Assembly: GCA_009741485.1 (NCBI GenBank)
Contig: CM019218.1
Location: 35,960,387 to 36,024,386 of the forward strand
Source: Malurus cyaneus samueli
Taxonomy: Eukaryota > Chordata > Aves > Passeriformes > Maluridae
Length of the DNA stretch: 64,000 bases
Direction of reading: 5' to 3'
The notes beneath the pieces were generated by a model. It was not told the DNA's origin, searched no databases, and saw only the letters and a program-made list of their open reading frames with translations. Both the position numbers and the translations under genes were made by a program. Positions 1 to 12,740 of this stretch are shown piece by piece; within the stretch, counting starts at the first letter, position 1; the number at the start of each line of letters is the position of its first letter.

Positions 1-3000
1 GATGCACCACCATTATTTTGGTCACCATAGGTCACATTCCAACATTTCTTTAGTGCATTCAGTCAACTGGTATTTGTTTTCTTTCCTGCCTTCTTCGAGA
101 AGCAAGGAGACAAAGCTTTCCAAGTGTCAGCTGGTGTGGAGCCACGCAATTGCACTGAGTGCAATGAGGCTTTGCTGGCTTTTTTCAGCTTAACATCTGC
201 CCACACTCTGTTTGCAGTCACTGACCAAAACCCATCAAAGATTCCAGCCAGTTAATTGGAGTCTTTTGCCTTGTCCCAAAGCCCTGACCTCAAATAAATA
301 CCACTTTCTCCTCCTCCTTCTTTCCCCTAAAAAAAATGATGTGAATAAACCTTTGTCACGCTCTGTGGGAACTCATCAGACTGAGGAAATATCAGCTTCA
401 AAGACAATTTGATTGTACTGGAGTTAGGTTGTTTGATTGGACTCTTGTTTCAAACTACAAGTCCCCATGGATAGACAAAAGACTGTAATGAACAGTGAGA
501 TGTCTTCTTCCAAAGCTGATCCGTCATGGAGATAAAAATGTGTAACTAAATTGAATACAAAACTTTTCGACTTCTAACTCTTAGCTTAGCTATACTCACT
601 CATTAGTCAGAGGCAGAGTTTCTGAAAGCCTGGACTCACTATGCACATTCCAATTAAAGACAGCATTTGCTTCTTTTGGCTTGACATATTCACACATTCC
701 CTTCTCGTGAGCTGCCAGTGAGTTTCACCAGCCTCTCTTGCTGCCACCAAAGTGGCATCACCTTCCTTCTTGGGCTGTGTCAGCACTGGTCATGGATAAC
801 AGTCAATCCCCCCCAGAACCTGACCTCAGCTCCAGCCCTTCCCCTGGCCAAATATGGTGTGACAGGCTATGAGGTGGGATAGGAGGGATTTGTGGTTTTT
901 CCATGGAAGAAGCCAAGGGCTGACTTGAATTCATGTTTCAACAGCCCAAGCAAATTAAGGGCCTTCCTTCCTTTCTTTTGGGATTGAGGCCTGTGACAGC
1001 TCGAGACTCCTGCCATCCTGCTGGACTGACCCAGTTGGTCTAGGGGAGCAATCAGCCAGTAAACCCAGCACCTTTCACCTTGCAGAGATCTGGGACAATA
1101 CTGGACTGTCCAATTTTCATATAACTGCGCATATCCCACGGTTTTTTTTTTTTTTGCATCACTGTACTTACAGCCTCTATTTTTTTAGACGGCTGCTTTG
1201 TCTTTTTTCTTTTTTTCTTTTTAGCCATGCTGTGCTGTGCCTGCTGTCTAATCAGCAATAGCTAGTCTTCCATTATCAGTTGGCAATGCTCCATCATGCT
1301 CCTTCATCTCAAAAATTGCCCTCGCACCAAAACACCACAAACACCTAGAAATAGACAAAGCCACTCCTCTCACTTCTGCCTCTGAAGTGGGATATGCAGA
1401 CAGCAGTGGCAAATGATCACCTTGATGCTCCACCTTGGCTCGTGATAGTTCCCATCCACAGCCATCCTGAGGCAGAGTGGTTACACCACTGAGCAGGTGC
1501 ACAGGAGATGAATATTTTTGAAGCGCCGGAAAGGCAGTTATGGGTCATTTATTCTGGCTTCCCCCCACAAGGCCAGGAACATCCACCCATTATCCCTGAC
1601 AGATTCCCAGTAACTGTACTCAAACATGCAGCAGCCTCAGCAGCAGCCAGCGCTGGCTCCTGGCACACAAACCAATGCCAGGCTATGTCTGCTGGGGGAC
1701 TTGGGGAATTCATTGCTGGTCCTGCAACCCTTCATTCATGGCAGGGACTCCTCAAGTAAAGGAGCAGTCTCCACCCATCCCTGCAGCACAGGGGGCAGGC
1801 ACCAGTTCAGACACATGCCTCCAGGACTGGGCTCTGCCAGGGATGAGTCCTCTCACCATCAGCTTTGCCAGGTTTCCCCTCCTTCCACAAGTCCTCCCCT
1901 GTAAGGCCTGACCATCTCTGCCAGCCTCCAGCAAAAACTCTCCAGCCCAAGGCAGTCCTCCCATGCTGCTCATAAAGACATGCACCCCTGCATATGCTCG
2001 CATGCTCCTTTTGCTTTCTTTCTGTCCTTCTTCAAGGCACTCAGGTTTTCTTTCTGCCTCACACACACTTTCCTGCTCCACTTCCCTCCCTCTGCCACCA
2101 GATCCCTTTGCCCTCAGGTGCATCCAGATTGCCTCCCCAGCACAATGCAGGCAGCCAGTCCCCCTCCCTCTGACAGACGTACTCCCACAAACTTGCTGAA
2201 CCCATCTACAAGCCTTTAATATTCATAAAAGCCAACCTTAGTCTAAAGAAAACGTGGTTGATGACGAAAGTATTTACATTGCAAATCACTTTTAATAGCC
2301 CTCTGGTAGTCAGCCTGGTGATAAATGCTAATCCATCTATCAGCTCAAAAACAAAATAAACCCAGCTCAGAAGGGGAGAGTCAGAGAGAGAAAAAACAGC
2401 TGGTGACAGTGAGAAAGGCTCCAGCCTCTGGAGCATCACTGCAAAGGGAGACAGGAACAAAGGCTTCACTCAGCAGTTGGTGAGAGCAGTAAAGTATCCC
2501 AAAGGGAGCAGAGGCAGCTGCTCTACCTTCTCTTGGCCAAGCAAGGAGACACTTCATTCACTGGCATGGATCTGGCATTGCCTAGCAGGACAGAGCTGTT
2601 TAAATGCCAGAGCGATAACTCATAGTCCTTGTCCACACCCAGGACTGCAGGCAACAGGGTGATGCCACCCGCGCGTGGGCTCTTGCCCTGTGTGTGCTCC
2701 TGTGTGTGGTGAAACACAGCCCATGAGGGACATGGATCGTTCCTGTGGGAGATGGAAGAAGGGACAGCACCTTGTGGTTACCTGCCTCTCTCCTAATAAT
2801 TTGCTTATAGACATGGGATGGGACATTTGTAAGGGGGCTTAGAACAGTTGAAAAGGTCTGAAATAAATATTGCTTTCAGGCCACATTTGCTTTGAGCCTC
2901 CCACACCTCAGAGGCACAGGATCATCTGTGCACAAGTTCTCCTCTTCCCCATCAATACAACCCCCAGAGCAACAGCTCTTTCCCCTCATTCCATCTGCCC

Positions 3001-4167
3001 CCAGGGCATAGCAGGAACAAACGGCCCCACACATGAGTTCTGCAGGACAGTCACTCAGGGGTGTGAGGACAGCCAGACCCCAGACCATGCTGGGACAAAA
3101 CCACACTGCAGGGAGTAGGGCAGGAGGACTTACAGGGTCAAGGAGAAGCAGGTCTGCTGCAGCCTTCCTGAGAGAGAAAGGGACTGAAGGCACCCAGCCA
3201 CACACTGCTACCTCAGCCAGACCTCCAGTAGTCATCCAGAGCCACATCTTCTCGTGCTTCATGGCATGCCTTAACTGGAGATAGAAGGAAAAATACCGAT
3301 GCTGAAGCATTAAGCACATCACTTAGTGCTCAGCTGTTTCCCAGCCTCTGCTTACAGAGACAGGATAATGAAAGATTCTTTCATTATTTGGAAAATGTAA
3401 TTTTTAGCACCAGTGAAGGATGCCAGAGCCACAGCCCCAGGGAGTGAGTGACTGTGTTTAGCCATGGAGCAGGTGTGGCCCCAGTGATGGAGTGCTGGTG
3501 GCACCAGAGGCCCCCACTTGCCCTGGGGCCCCTGGCAGAGCACAGCCAGGAAAGCAGGGTACAGACACTCTGGCCCGTGCAGGGAAGCCAGGTGAGCATG
3601 AAAAGGAACAGTGTCTAATACAGAAAGCCATCCTCCCACGCCTGGCTGGTCCACAGCCGTGCAATTCACACCAACCCGTGAGCCTGTGAGCATCCTTGAA
3701 ATGCCGGGGAGCACCAGACACCTGTGCTCTCAGCCTGCTCGCAAACACCGGTGCCTTAAATCAAGCGAGGGGGAATGGCAGGTGACACTGGCTTCTGTCA
3801 CCTGATGCTACCCTTGCAAAGCTGCCTGTTGAGCACTGCCAGTTGCCTGTGCTCATCGAAAGCAGGAGGGCAGCTGCAGCCTGTGCCTGCTGCGGCACCT
3901 CTGGAGAGAGTTAAACACGGCAGCCTGCACCCAGCCTGGTGTGCTGCAATTTCTTCAGTCAATAATCATCTGCTTTTTGTGTTTTAAAAGATTGCTCTGC
4001 TATTTTAAGGTTTCGCTCAGTTTCGTCACGTTTGCCATATAAGCACAACTTAAAATACTTCAATATAATTGTTTTGTTGCAGTCCCCACTCTTGCAACTC
4101 TTACTTGCTTTCCGGATAATGGAAGGGGGAATGTGCTTCTGAATCACTTCTTTTATGCCAATTATCC

Positions 4168-4168
<1 letters not shown>
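1..4168. other. Intergenic stretch without recognised genes
   Basis: Moderately GC-rich non-coding DNA. Open frames are short, overlap on both strands and match no family I know. A T-run (1142-1155) followed by T-rich sequence to about 1225 is the only simple-sequence feature. From human gene order one would expect CHRM4 downstream of AMBRA1, but no muscarinic receptor sequence is visible; it may lie beyond the left edge. Confidence 0.6.
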
Positions 4169-4203
<35 letters not shown>

Positions 4204-4239
4204 AGAGAGAGAAAGAAAAAAAAAAGAAGAAGAAAAAAA
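4169..4239. repeat. Poly(A) run followed by GA/GAA-rich tract
   Basis: Thirty-two consecutive A residues (4169-4200) are followed by GAGAGAGAGAGAAAG and further A/G-only sequence. It is a low-complexity microsatellite. Bird CR1 elements do not end in poly(A), so this is not an obvious LINE tail, and I saw no retrocopy upstream. Confidence 0.9.
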
Positions 4240-4649
4240 TTGAAGTGTAAGCTTGAGCGGCTCTCCTGCCATTTCTCACATGACAGAGGAGACAGCACAC
4301 CTTCCCTGTGACTTCTGTGCCCATAGGCTGGGTCTGCCCATGGAGCCTGGCAGCGTGTGGGACCCCTGTGCCTGCCTGCGTTGCCATGATCTCCCCAGGG
4401 CCCTCTCCCAGGCATTGTCCCATACAGATTGCTGCCCGACCATCAGGGAAAAAACAACCAGGGGCTCAAGCCTCGTTGACAGATTAGTCCCATTAGTTAA
4501 TTTTCTAATTCACTACTTCATTAATTCATGGATTCACTACTCCACCGTGCTTACTCACAGCAGTTCCCTTGCTAGCAGTGAGACCCCAGGCCTCCTCTCT
4601 GGCCCTGCACAGGAGCCCCAGTAGCCCAGTGGCCAGGGCAAGAGCCCAC

Positions 4650-4679
4650 CTGCTGCCACCTTCCCTGCTGCCACCTTCC
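4650..4679. repeat. 15-bp perfect tandem duplication
   Basis: The unit CTGCTGCCACCTTCC occurs twice head to tail without mismatch. Confidence 0.9.
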
Positions 4680-6593
4680 AGCACAGGAGATCAGTGCAAA
4701 CCCTTTCTGCTGGGCTCTGCAGGATGTGCCAGTGGCTGTGGCAGAACTGCAGGAGAGGATGCCCACAGGAAACACTGGTCCCTGGACTACAGGGGTTGGA
4801 GCCTCTTAACCTGGCAAATCTCCATGGACCTGAGACCACCCTTGGCACACGCAGCCACTCCTGGAGGAGAAACTCATCCCAAGTGAGGAGATGAGCCCCA
4901 GAGCCACACGGGCACTGAGCCACCCAGCCCAGCCTCCCAGTGGCTTGCCATCCTCCCTGCGCTGGGGTACCGAGGTAAACCTGACCCTCTCCAGGGGCTT
5001 CCCTGCAGCCCCCCAGGCTTCTCCACTGCGGGGACAGAGAGCTGGCAGCCCTACAGCACAATCACCCTGCCATCAGATTTACTTCACCGAGCAGCTTGGC
5101 AGAGCCTGCCTTCTAAAACACAGGCAGTCTAATAAATATCTGCTTTAAATGCACTCCCTGTTTTAAATGTGTCTTTTTAAAAATCGCATTTGCCTTCGTT
5201 TGAGGTAATCGCTGCCAGTGCTAGGGGTCAAAGAGCCCACTTCAGGCAGCTCAGCTCTGATTCCCACATGGACAGGATTTGTTCTCCCCACAAATTTACC
5301 TCACTTAGAGGCCCCACCAATGTTAAAACTACCTACAGTGTCCTTCACAGGGAAGGAAACCAAGAGGAACACAGCAAGTGTGCAAAATCCAGTCAGCAGT
5401 TCCTGCATCAAGAAAGCGTTTCATACAGCCAGAATGAAGCAGATCCTTTCCTTCCCAAGAAAGATGCTGCCCCTGCCCTGCCCGTCCCTGTGCCTGGCAG
5501 GGAGCTGGCCCAGGTGTGGGGCTGCTGCAGAGCAGATACAAGGTCATGGATCACTTGTCTTCACTCCATGGGCATGGAGAGCATTGCTGGGCAGCCCCCC
5601 AGCACTGACAGTTCCTGCGTATGAGGCTGTCCCTCCTTGCACTCCTTCTCCCCAGCCTCTGCCCACTGGAGTTCCCCCTGAGAAGAAGAGCCCACCATGG
5701 GTTAGCCAGGGGCACCGAACTGCTGAGCACTGCAGGGATGAAGGTGGACTAGGGTCTTCCATTCACCCCACAGGTCTGTTCTGTACCCACAAACCCAGCC
5801 CCAGCACTCACCAAAGAGATTTTACCACCCCAAGCCAAGACAAAAACTTGGCTAAAGTATTTTATTGTGGCAGGAGGCCATATCTCAAGACAGAGCCAGG
5901 GATGGAGGAGGCTCGAGGCTGCAGGATGCAAGAGCTCTGTTCTCTGATGGCCAGGCTAATAACCCTGTATTAAATTACAAGCCTGGGTTCAGTTGTGGTT
6001 GTTTTGTTTTTGTTGGGTTTTTTTGTAAGCTGTCTGTTTAGATTTATCAGCGTAATTCCTGATACTGCCTTGTCGGACATCATTACGATAATCTCACTGC
6101 TGTGTCTGCCAGGGAATTGGGAGGCGAGCAGGAGGCTGCTGCAGAGCAGGGGGTGGTGGAGCTGGGCTGCCTGCAAGGCACAACCCCAGGACCACTCAGC
6201 CCAGAGGTGGGGATCCTGGGAAAGGTGGAGGCACAAGCCCCCTCAACGGGACTCAAAAGTCAAAAAGAGCCAGCTCAGACTGAGGGAGAAGGGGTCCAGT
6301 CTCAAGCCAGGCAGGTCTCCATCCCTCCAATGATCTGAGTGAGAGGAAGAGACACCTCAGGAAAAATAGAGAGTGCACACAGAAAAACCTGGAGGATGTG
6401 GGAAGCTGAAAATGAGCAGCCTCTGTTTTGGCACTGATCCCTCCCCTTAATTTGCAGTAATTGAATCATTTATTTAAATAAGTTTTCTTAGGGCAGAGAG
6501 CACAAGAGGAAGAGGGCAGGAGGCTGCCAGCCCAGCTCTGTCCCTCCATCCTTCCACGCTGCAGCCCTTCTCAGCTGCACGGGCACTCCCTTG

Positions 6594-6625
6594 TACACGC
6601 ACACACATGCACACACAGGCACACG
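6594..6625. repeat. Short interrupted CA microsatellite
   Basis: Imperfect (CA)n with interruptions (CACGCACACACATGCACACA). Confidence 0.75.
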
Positions 6626-8853
6626 GAGCCTTCCCGCCTTCCCCACGGCCCGTTCTGCTGTGCTCCGCCTTGGCACGAGTGCCGTGCCTCCCCCTGAGCT
6701 GCCTGCCAGGGGCAGCCTGGCCAGCCCGACCGGGCAGGCAGCGGAGCGCTTCTTCCTGGGGACCTGGCACAGAGACCCTGCTCGAGGCACGGGGATGCTC
6801 CAGTGCGGCACTGCAACTTCTCAGCAGCTGGAGTAGGGTTGGCAGATTCCCCTCCCAGCAGCTGGAGCAGTCTGGCCTGAAGAGCTGTCTGGGACAGGCA
6901 TCATGGAGCTCCGGGATTATTTGGGCATGACACAAAGCAAAGGCACCCCTGGGAGTCCATTAACCCACAGGAAGCATCCCCTTTCCCACTGAGCAGGGGC
7001 TGGGAGAGCCACAGGTGGGAGGCAGGCAATCACATCAGCAAAAGAAACAAAAATCCCAGCCTGGTGCTTTTAGTAATGAAAATGAGCTTGTGATGGGAGG
7101 TGATTTCTACCCCCTGGGTGATGCCGCTGGAGGATGGAGCTGCAGACAGGGATGAGTCTGGGCAGCCAGGCCGAGTCAGAGCCCAGTCAGATTCACTCAG
7201 AGACCAGAGCCCCTTCCAGGAGGGGATGGGATACACAACCTTGAAACCTGGAATGTGAGGAGAGGAGCTGTCAACACCTCCAGAGAGCAAGTGCTTCCAG
7301 CTGCCTCACTGGAGATGTAGCGTTACCAGCCCCTGTCACTCCGGGGGAATCTGGCTGAGGTGACCACAGGAGCAGGGGGACCTTCAGACCCCCTTTCACA
7401 GCACTCCTATCCCCACACTCTGGCTGCACCTCTTCCAGCTGCTGGGTCACGCAGCTACTTGGTTGAACCATTCTTATCCATCTCTTTCAGTCTCCCTTCA
7501 TGCACTCACCAGGCAGGTGCTTGCATCAGCACAGCTCTCCCCCAGCTCTTGTGGTGTGCCAGCATCCTCCAGAACTGCTGGGAAGTGAGATGGCAGGCAT
7601 TCCCACAGAACAACAAAAAAACAACTAGGTTCCCCTCTTGCTACTGTAAAGTGGGAAAATCTATATTCATTTTCAGAGCTGAGAGCAACACATTTTGAGG
7701 GCCAATTTTCTTCTCAGGAATACTACACTCTGATGAGCTGAATTAATTCATAACCGGTAGAGTGTCTGACCCTAAATAGGTTGTATGACTGAAATTTAAA
7801 GCAGCATTATTGTAGTGATAGTATTTCAAAAGAGGAAATTAAGCAGCTGTAGTCTTATTTGTTTGAAAGGTAGAACTATTTTATGAGAATTTACTTATTT
7901 CACCCATTCAAGGCCTGAGACCTGGCTTAGAAACCTTGCAGCATTGCCAGCACAGAAGTCAAGACCTCAGCCGTGGAGCAGGAGCACATCAGCCTTGTGA
8001 GGAATGGTGCAGAAGAACCCTTGCAGCACACAGAGCCTGTCCAGAGAGTGCAAGCCAGCAAAGCAGTGCTTAATAAAATTCCCTCAAACAGCTGAAGATG
8101 CCAGCAGGAAGGAAAAACCCTTTGGGGCTGCAAAGGGCTGGCACAAAACCAGAGGGGCTGCAAGGGGGGTCAAGGCAGCTGGAGAGATAACCCCCCCTGC
8201 TCCTGCCAGGCTCAAAGGGCTTTTCCAGCTGTTTCTCAAAGGACAGGCCCTGTTGCATCTCCAACCATCCCTACAGCAGTAGCTGCCAGTGCCTTGGGTG
8301 ACCAAACCAGCAGCAGGAAAAGCCAGCCCCGGTCACTCAGCCTGAGTGCTGGGCCAGCTCTCCCACACTAGGCTACAGACGACAGTCCCTCTATCCGTCA
8401 CCTCCCCGAATTGAGGCAGATGTGTCACTGGCCAAAGTGTTACTGCCAGGCCGAGCTGGGATGCTTCAAATAGCTGCGCACTGTGATACAAGTTGTACTC
8501 TGATGAGGTACATCAGGCCATCTGGATGGCCTTAAACAGCCTTGAAGACAGCAAGGGCTGCTCAAGGTGGGAGGAACCTCAGCACTTTCAGGGCTGTTCG
8601 CTGCTCCTTAAGCTCACATTGGTCAGCCAATGGGGCTGGGGCTGGCAGCATTCGGGGGTCCATGCAGGATAGTTCTGCCCAAGGGCAGCGATTCAAATGA
8701 CCAGTGAGTGGCCCCAACAGCGGTGTGGGCAGAACAGGGGCACTCACAGACCAGATCTGCTCTTGGCCAGCAGAGCCCACAAATCTGCACCAGCCTGGGG
8801 TGTTCCTGTGGATGGATCCAAGCTCTGGCAATGCACCAGCCGCCGACCCGCCT

Positions 8854-8869
8854 CCCCCCCCCCCCCCCC
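8854..8869. repeat. Poly(C) run of 16; G-quadruplex-capable on minus strand
   Basis: Sixteen consecutive C residues on the plus strand, preceded by further C-rich groups (CCGCCGACCCGCCT). The minus strand therefore carries a 16-G run followed by more G groups. Confidence 0.9.
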
Positions 8870-9494
8870 GCTCCCATTAGTTCCATTAGCTGTGTAGGAA
8901 GCAGGGTGCCTAGGAAGGAAAGCCCATGCTCACTGATGAGCATGAGATAAATAATGCTCCACAGGGGGAGAAAAAAAATGCAGGAGATGTTGATAGAGGA
9001 AACACCTAGGCAGGAATAAGAGCCAAAGGGCAGGGAAGGAAACAGGGGACAGGAGCCTGGAGAAGCCCAGAAGAAAGGAGGTGCCCCATCCTCCTGAACC
9101 TTGCAGGGAGACACTAAGGGGAGCAAGTTCAAGCCCAAACAGCACCGAGGCAGGGAGCAGCACATGGGATCTAGATGGGAATTCTGCTCACTGGTTGCTT
9201 TCTGATTGCTGGTGTCCCCAGGCTGGCTCTTTTATGGCACCTTGGAGTCCTGGTGGGGTTTTAGCCGAGCAATTCCTCGAGTTTAATTTCCAAAGTAATT
9301 TGTAGGGAATGAGCTCAGTCCCTCTGCAAGACACACCCCAGTGGTGCTGTGGGTGCCCCGACCTTCGCCTGGCCTCCAGCACCATGCAGCCCCGTCTCAG
9401 TGCTGCGACCTACATTCTGCCTCCCCAAACATACGGCGTTGCACTTAGCTACATTAAACCCACAGAGCGCTGGATAGGGCTAATTTCCAATCAG

Positions 9495-9600
9495 GCTGTC
9501 AGGAAGTATTATGTCAAATACCTTACAGGAGCCTAAGCATATTATGCCAACACAGCTACCTTTGTCAACCAAATCTGAGATCTCATCAAAAAAGCAATGC
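9495..9600 (-). mobile_element. Decayed LINE reverse transcriptase fragment (CR1/L3-like)
   Basis: The minus strand translates in one frame to FFDEISDLVDKGSCVGIICL, then GSCKVFD. This aligns with the conserved segment of CR1/L3-clade reverse transcriptases that ends in F-S-K-A-F-D, where the FD includes a catalytic aspartate. The fragment is short and mutated (LDFSKAFD reads LGSCKVFD), so it is an old relic. Clade assignment is inference. Confidence 0.6.
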
Positions 9601-9965
9601 TGGGTTTAGCCATCCTCAGCGCCTCCGGAGCAAACCCATCTCCAGGGCTTCTCCTGGGTCACTGCACCCCGAGCGCTGCCAACCACTCAGCCTGGGGCTG
9701 CAGCTCTGTGGGAAGCAGCCCCAGCCCCCCTGCCAAGAACCAGCGGAGCTTGCGTGACACTGAAATAAAGTGCTCGTGGAACAAGATCCTTGCTGTAACG
9801 TGGGTGGGAAAGATTGGGAGCAGGGGAGCATCCTGTGCCAGGTTACTGCTGCTTTTGCATGCTCAGCTCTTGTCCTCCTTGACTGTGATCCATGGCCCAG
9901 GTGCTCCCTATATATTGAAAAAACTTTTCTCCCTCAGTTCCACTTGCCTTGCCAGTCACACTAGG

Positions 9966-9999
9966 TACCAGAGCCCTAAAGCTACCAGAGCCCTAAAGC
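9966..9999. repeat. 17-bp perfect tandem duplication
   Basis: The unit TACCAGAGCCCTAAAGC occurs twice head to tail without mismatch. Confidence 0.9.
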
Positions 10000-12664
10000 T
10001 GCTGTTTCACAGTTGTGCTTGTATCCCTCAGCAATGCAGCAGGACCAGCCTCAGTCCCTTCCTAAATAATTGTTTTAATTAGCATTTCCTTTGATGTAGG
10101 GATTAGCAGAAGTCTGCTGGCAGGGCTTCCATGGAAAATTTTGCAGTGGGCAGACAGATAAGTGCAACCCTCTGTACTGCTATAGCACTTAAATGTTTTA
10201 ATGTCAGCCTCCCCAGTGGCTGCCAGTCAGTCTTCATTAGCCCCTCAGAGCCTTCTCTAATTCTGTCTGAGGGTGAAGGGGGAAGGAGTTTATGGCCCGT
10301 GCTGAAGTGTGGACCCCTTGGGGGCAGGATGAGCAAATCCAGAGGCAATGACCCCAGGGAAAGTGCAGAACCAGATCCACAACACCCTGGGGAAATTTGA
10401 CAAGGACCCAGGGGAAGAAGAGAAGCTGGGTTTGGGTAGCAGCCAGCTAAGGGCTCTCAGCAGTGCCTGGTCAGCAGCCAGCAATCATCACTTACTCATT
10501 CCCCCCATCCTCAAAGTCTGCAGTGAAAACAAATAATCTGCAAATTAAAGTTTCCCTGCAATGGGGTGGCAGTGCCCCACGCTGTGCTGGAAAAGGAACT
10601 GGAGTCCATCTGCCATCAGAGCCAGCTCCTGATCCTATCAGGCTATTACTGTATTATTGAACTAGGGATTGAGGGACAGGCTTTAATAGCTATGATGCTA
10701 TCAGAGGTCCAGAATTACACTCCAGGAAGGGCCATGTAGCTGAGCCTAAGAAATTGAAAGAACCAAGCCTAAATTACCACACTGCCTCACATTTTTGCAG
10801 TGTCTGCTATTTACCCCAGCCTCTGTGAAGCTGGGAGCTCAGAGGGTAAGAGTGAAGGGTCAGGGAGCCTCGGGTGTTTCCTGAGCTTGGAAAGAGCAGC
10901 AATTGCCAAACTGAAGCAGGGCAGGATGCAAGTACAGTACGAGAAACCTCAGCAGCTGCCAAAATCCATGTCCATGCCAGCAGCTCACTGCCATAGCTGA
11001 AGCAGAGGTTCAGTGGGGTGGCAGAGACCGGCTGCAGCTCCCCACATAAGCAGTGGTCCAGTTTCAGCAACAGGTCCTCCTGGAGACTTCTGTGTTGGGC
11101 TGCCTTTTCCACTGGTGGCATTTGCTCCCTGCTGTTCTCACAGCTCCCATTGCCCACACTTTGCCTGTCCCACTGAGTTTACTGAGCTGCTGCCTGGGAC
11201 CCCCAGTCCCTCCTATGTGGCACCATCGAGCTGAAGGAGCCAGGCCCACACTGGCAGGCAAGACCCTGGCACAAAAGGCAGATGCTTGAAGGCCGAGCAG
11301 CAGTATATTTATTTTCAGATGAGAGGCAAAGGGGAAGCTTCACAATGTCCTCTCTGGGATGCTGGCTCCTGGCAGAAAGAGAGCTGATGCCCCGGGCCAG
11401 CATCCCAGGGAAGACAGCTTGATCCCTGCCAGCTCCTACCGGTGCCACATGCCATCAACAGCTACTTGAAAGGCAAAACAAAGAGGAGCCGAGGGAGCTC
11501 ACTGGGAACAGATGAGAGGCACTTCTGTTCGAGATGCTGTGGGGAAAACAAATCCTCGTGCTCGGCAGAGTGCACGGAGTGGCTGCATGGGCTTCCCGCC
11601 CATTACCACGGCAGGAGCTGGGCAGGGAGGGGGAGAGGTCTCTGCTCCCGGGGATGAGGGAAGAGGGATGCTGGCATTAATTGGCTGGCAGAGCGGCAGC
11701 TGGAAAGGCTACTGTGCCCTCCAGCTCCCTCGTGTGCTGAGAGCCCCCTCCATGCAGAGGTGGCTATGGCATGACATTTATGCACTGCACACTGAGATCC
11801 CAATTAGTGGTGGATGGCTCACATGCTGCACACTTTAATTAATTTGCCTTTTCCTGTTGGAGAACAACTTCTCTGACAGATTGGGACTGAGCAGAGAGGG
11901 CAAATGCTCCCTAACCAGCAGGCTGAGCAGCAACTGGAGGAACCAGTTATGGGGCCTGGCTTTGGCATCAGTACTAATGAGAGACTCCCCAAGCACACAG
12001 CTGTGACCTGGTTCCCACTCCTCCTTCGTGTCCAGCACATCTCCCAGTGGTCACATACAGCTGGGATCCCAGCACCACCCAGTTACAGGGGTCACCCCCA
12101 AGAGCCACATGTGGGTATGGCATGGGAGTGCAGGGGGAGTCAAGCAGAAGTACTTGGAGATGAAGCAATACATCAGTCAAGGAGGGAGGGCAGAAAACCT
12201 GGAACTCACAGGGACAAGCAGGCATCAGCACTTCCCCGTACCACCTTCCAGTACTTCAGCAACCCTCTCTGGGATCCCAGGTCTCCCTCTCAGCAGTGCT
12301 CACCCTCTGGTGTGGTTCCAGGCCCAGGGATGCCAGAACATTCAGTGGCTGCAGCAGCACACATGCAGGTTTCCATCTGTTAAGGATTCATACAGAAAGT
12401 CCCCTTCCAGCACAGAAGCTCCATCAACTACCTCCTCCCACTGCCCCAGGTTTCTGGCACATTCTCTCTTCCCAGCTAACCTAAATAATCTCGTATCTTC
12501 AGCTGCTCCCCGCCTCTTTCAGCTCATTAGTTCTTTTAGAGAACATGGGCTCCCACTGAACCTGGCCAGCCCACCATTAACCTCATTCCATGCCAAGAAA
12601 TGGCTCTTACTTTTGACTCCAATTCCCACAGCTTCTATCTCCAGCAGGACTCTACCCCTCACCC

Positions 12665-12740
12665 TTGAGGTGACTAAGTTTCTTTAACAGCCTCTTGTGA
12701 GGAACATTATCAAAAGCCTTTTGAAAGCTAAATAAAATTC
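12665..12740 (-). mobile_element. Decayed LINE reverse transcriptase fragment
   Basis: The minus strand translates to ILFSFQKAFDNVPHKRLLKK followed by LSHLK. This matches the reverse transcriptase signature YLDFxKAFDxVPHxxLLxKL of CR1/L2-clade LINEs. It is an ancient isolated fragment; its outer limits cannot be set by eye. Confidence 0.62.

Larger units (their letters stand above)
4240..8853. other. Intergenic stretch without recognised genes
   Basis: GC-richer non-coding DNA with no gene I can recognise. It contains a 15-bp tandem duplication (4650-4679), a short CA-rich patch (about 6594-6625) and two AT-richer blocks with CpG- and TAAT-containing motifs (about 5985-6100 and 7735-7900) that look more like regulatory DNA than repeat. 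The longest open frame (251 codons, 5218-5973 +) shows no domain or family resemblance. Confidence 0.6.

Noticed and set aside
5218..5973. 251-codon open frame on the plus strand
   Set aside because: It has no recognisable domain, signal peptide or splice context, its composition follows the local GC content, and it overlaps other frames. I treat it as chance.
6055..6090. Resemblance of GATACTGCCTTGTCGGACATC to the miR-200 family
   Set aside because: Several mismatches follow the shared ATACTGCCT core, and no matching hairpin arm is seen nearby.
8623..9165. 180-codon minus-strand open frame spanning the poly(C) run
   Set aside because: The frame depends on a 16-base homopolymer (poly-Gly) and resembles no protein.
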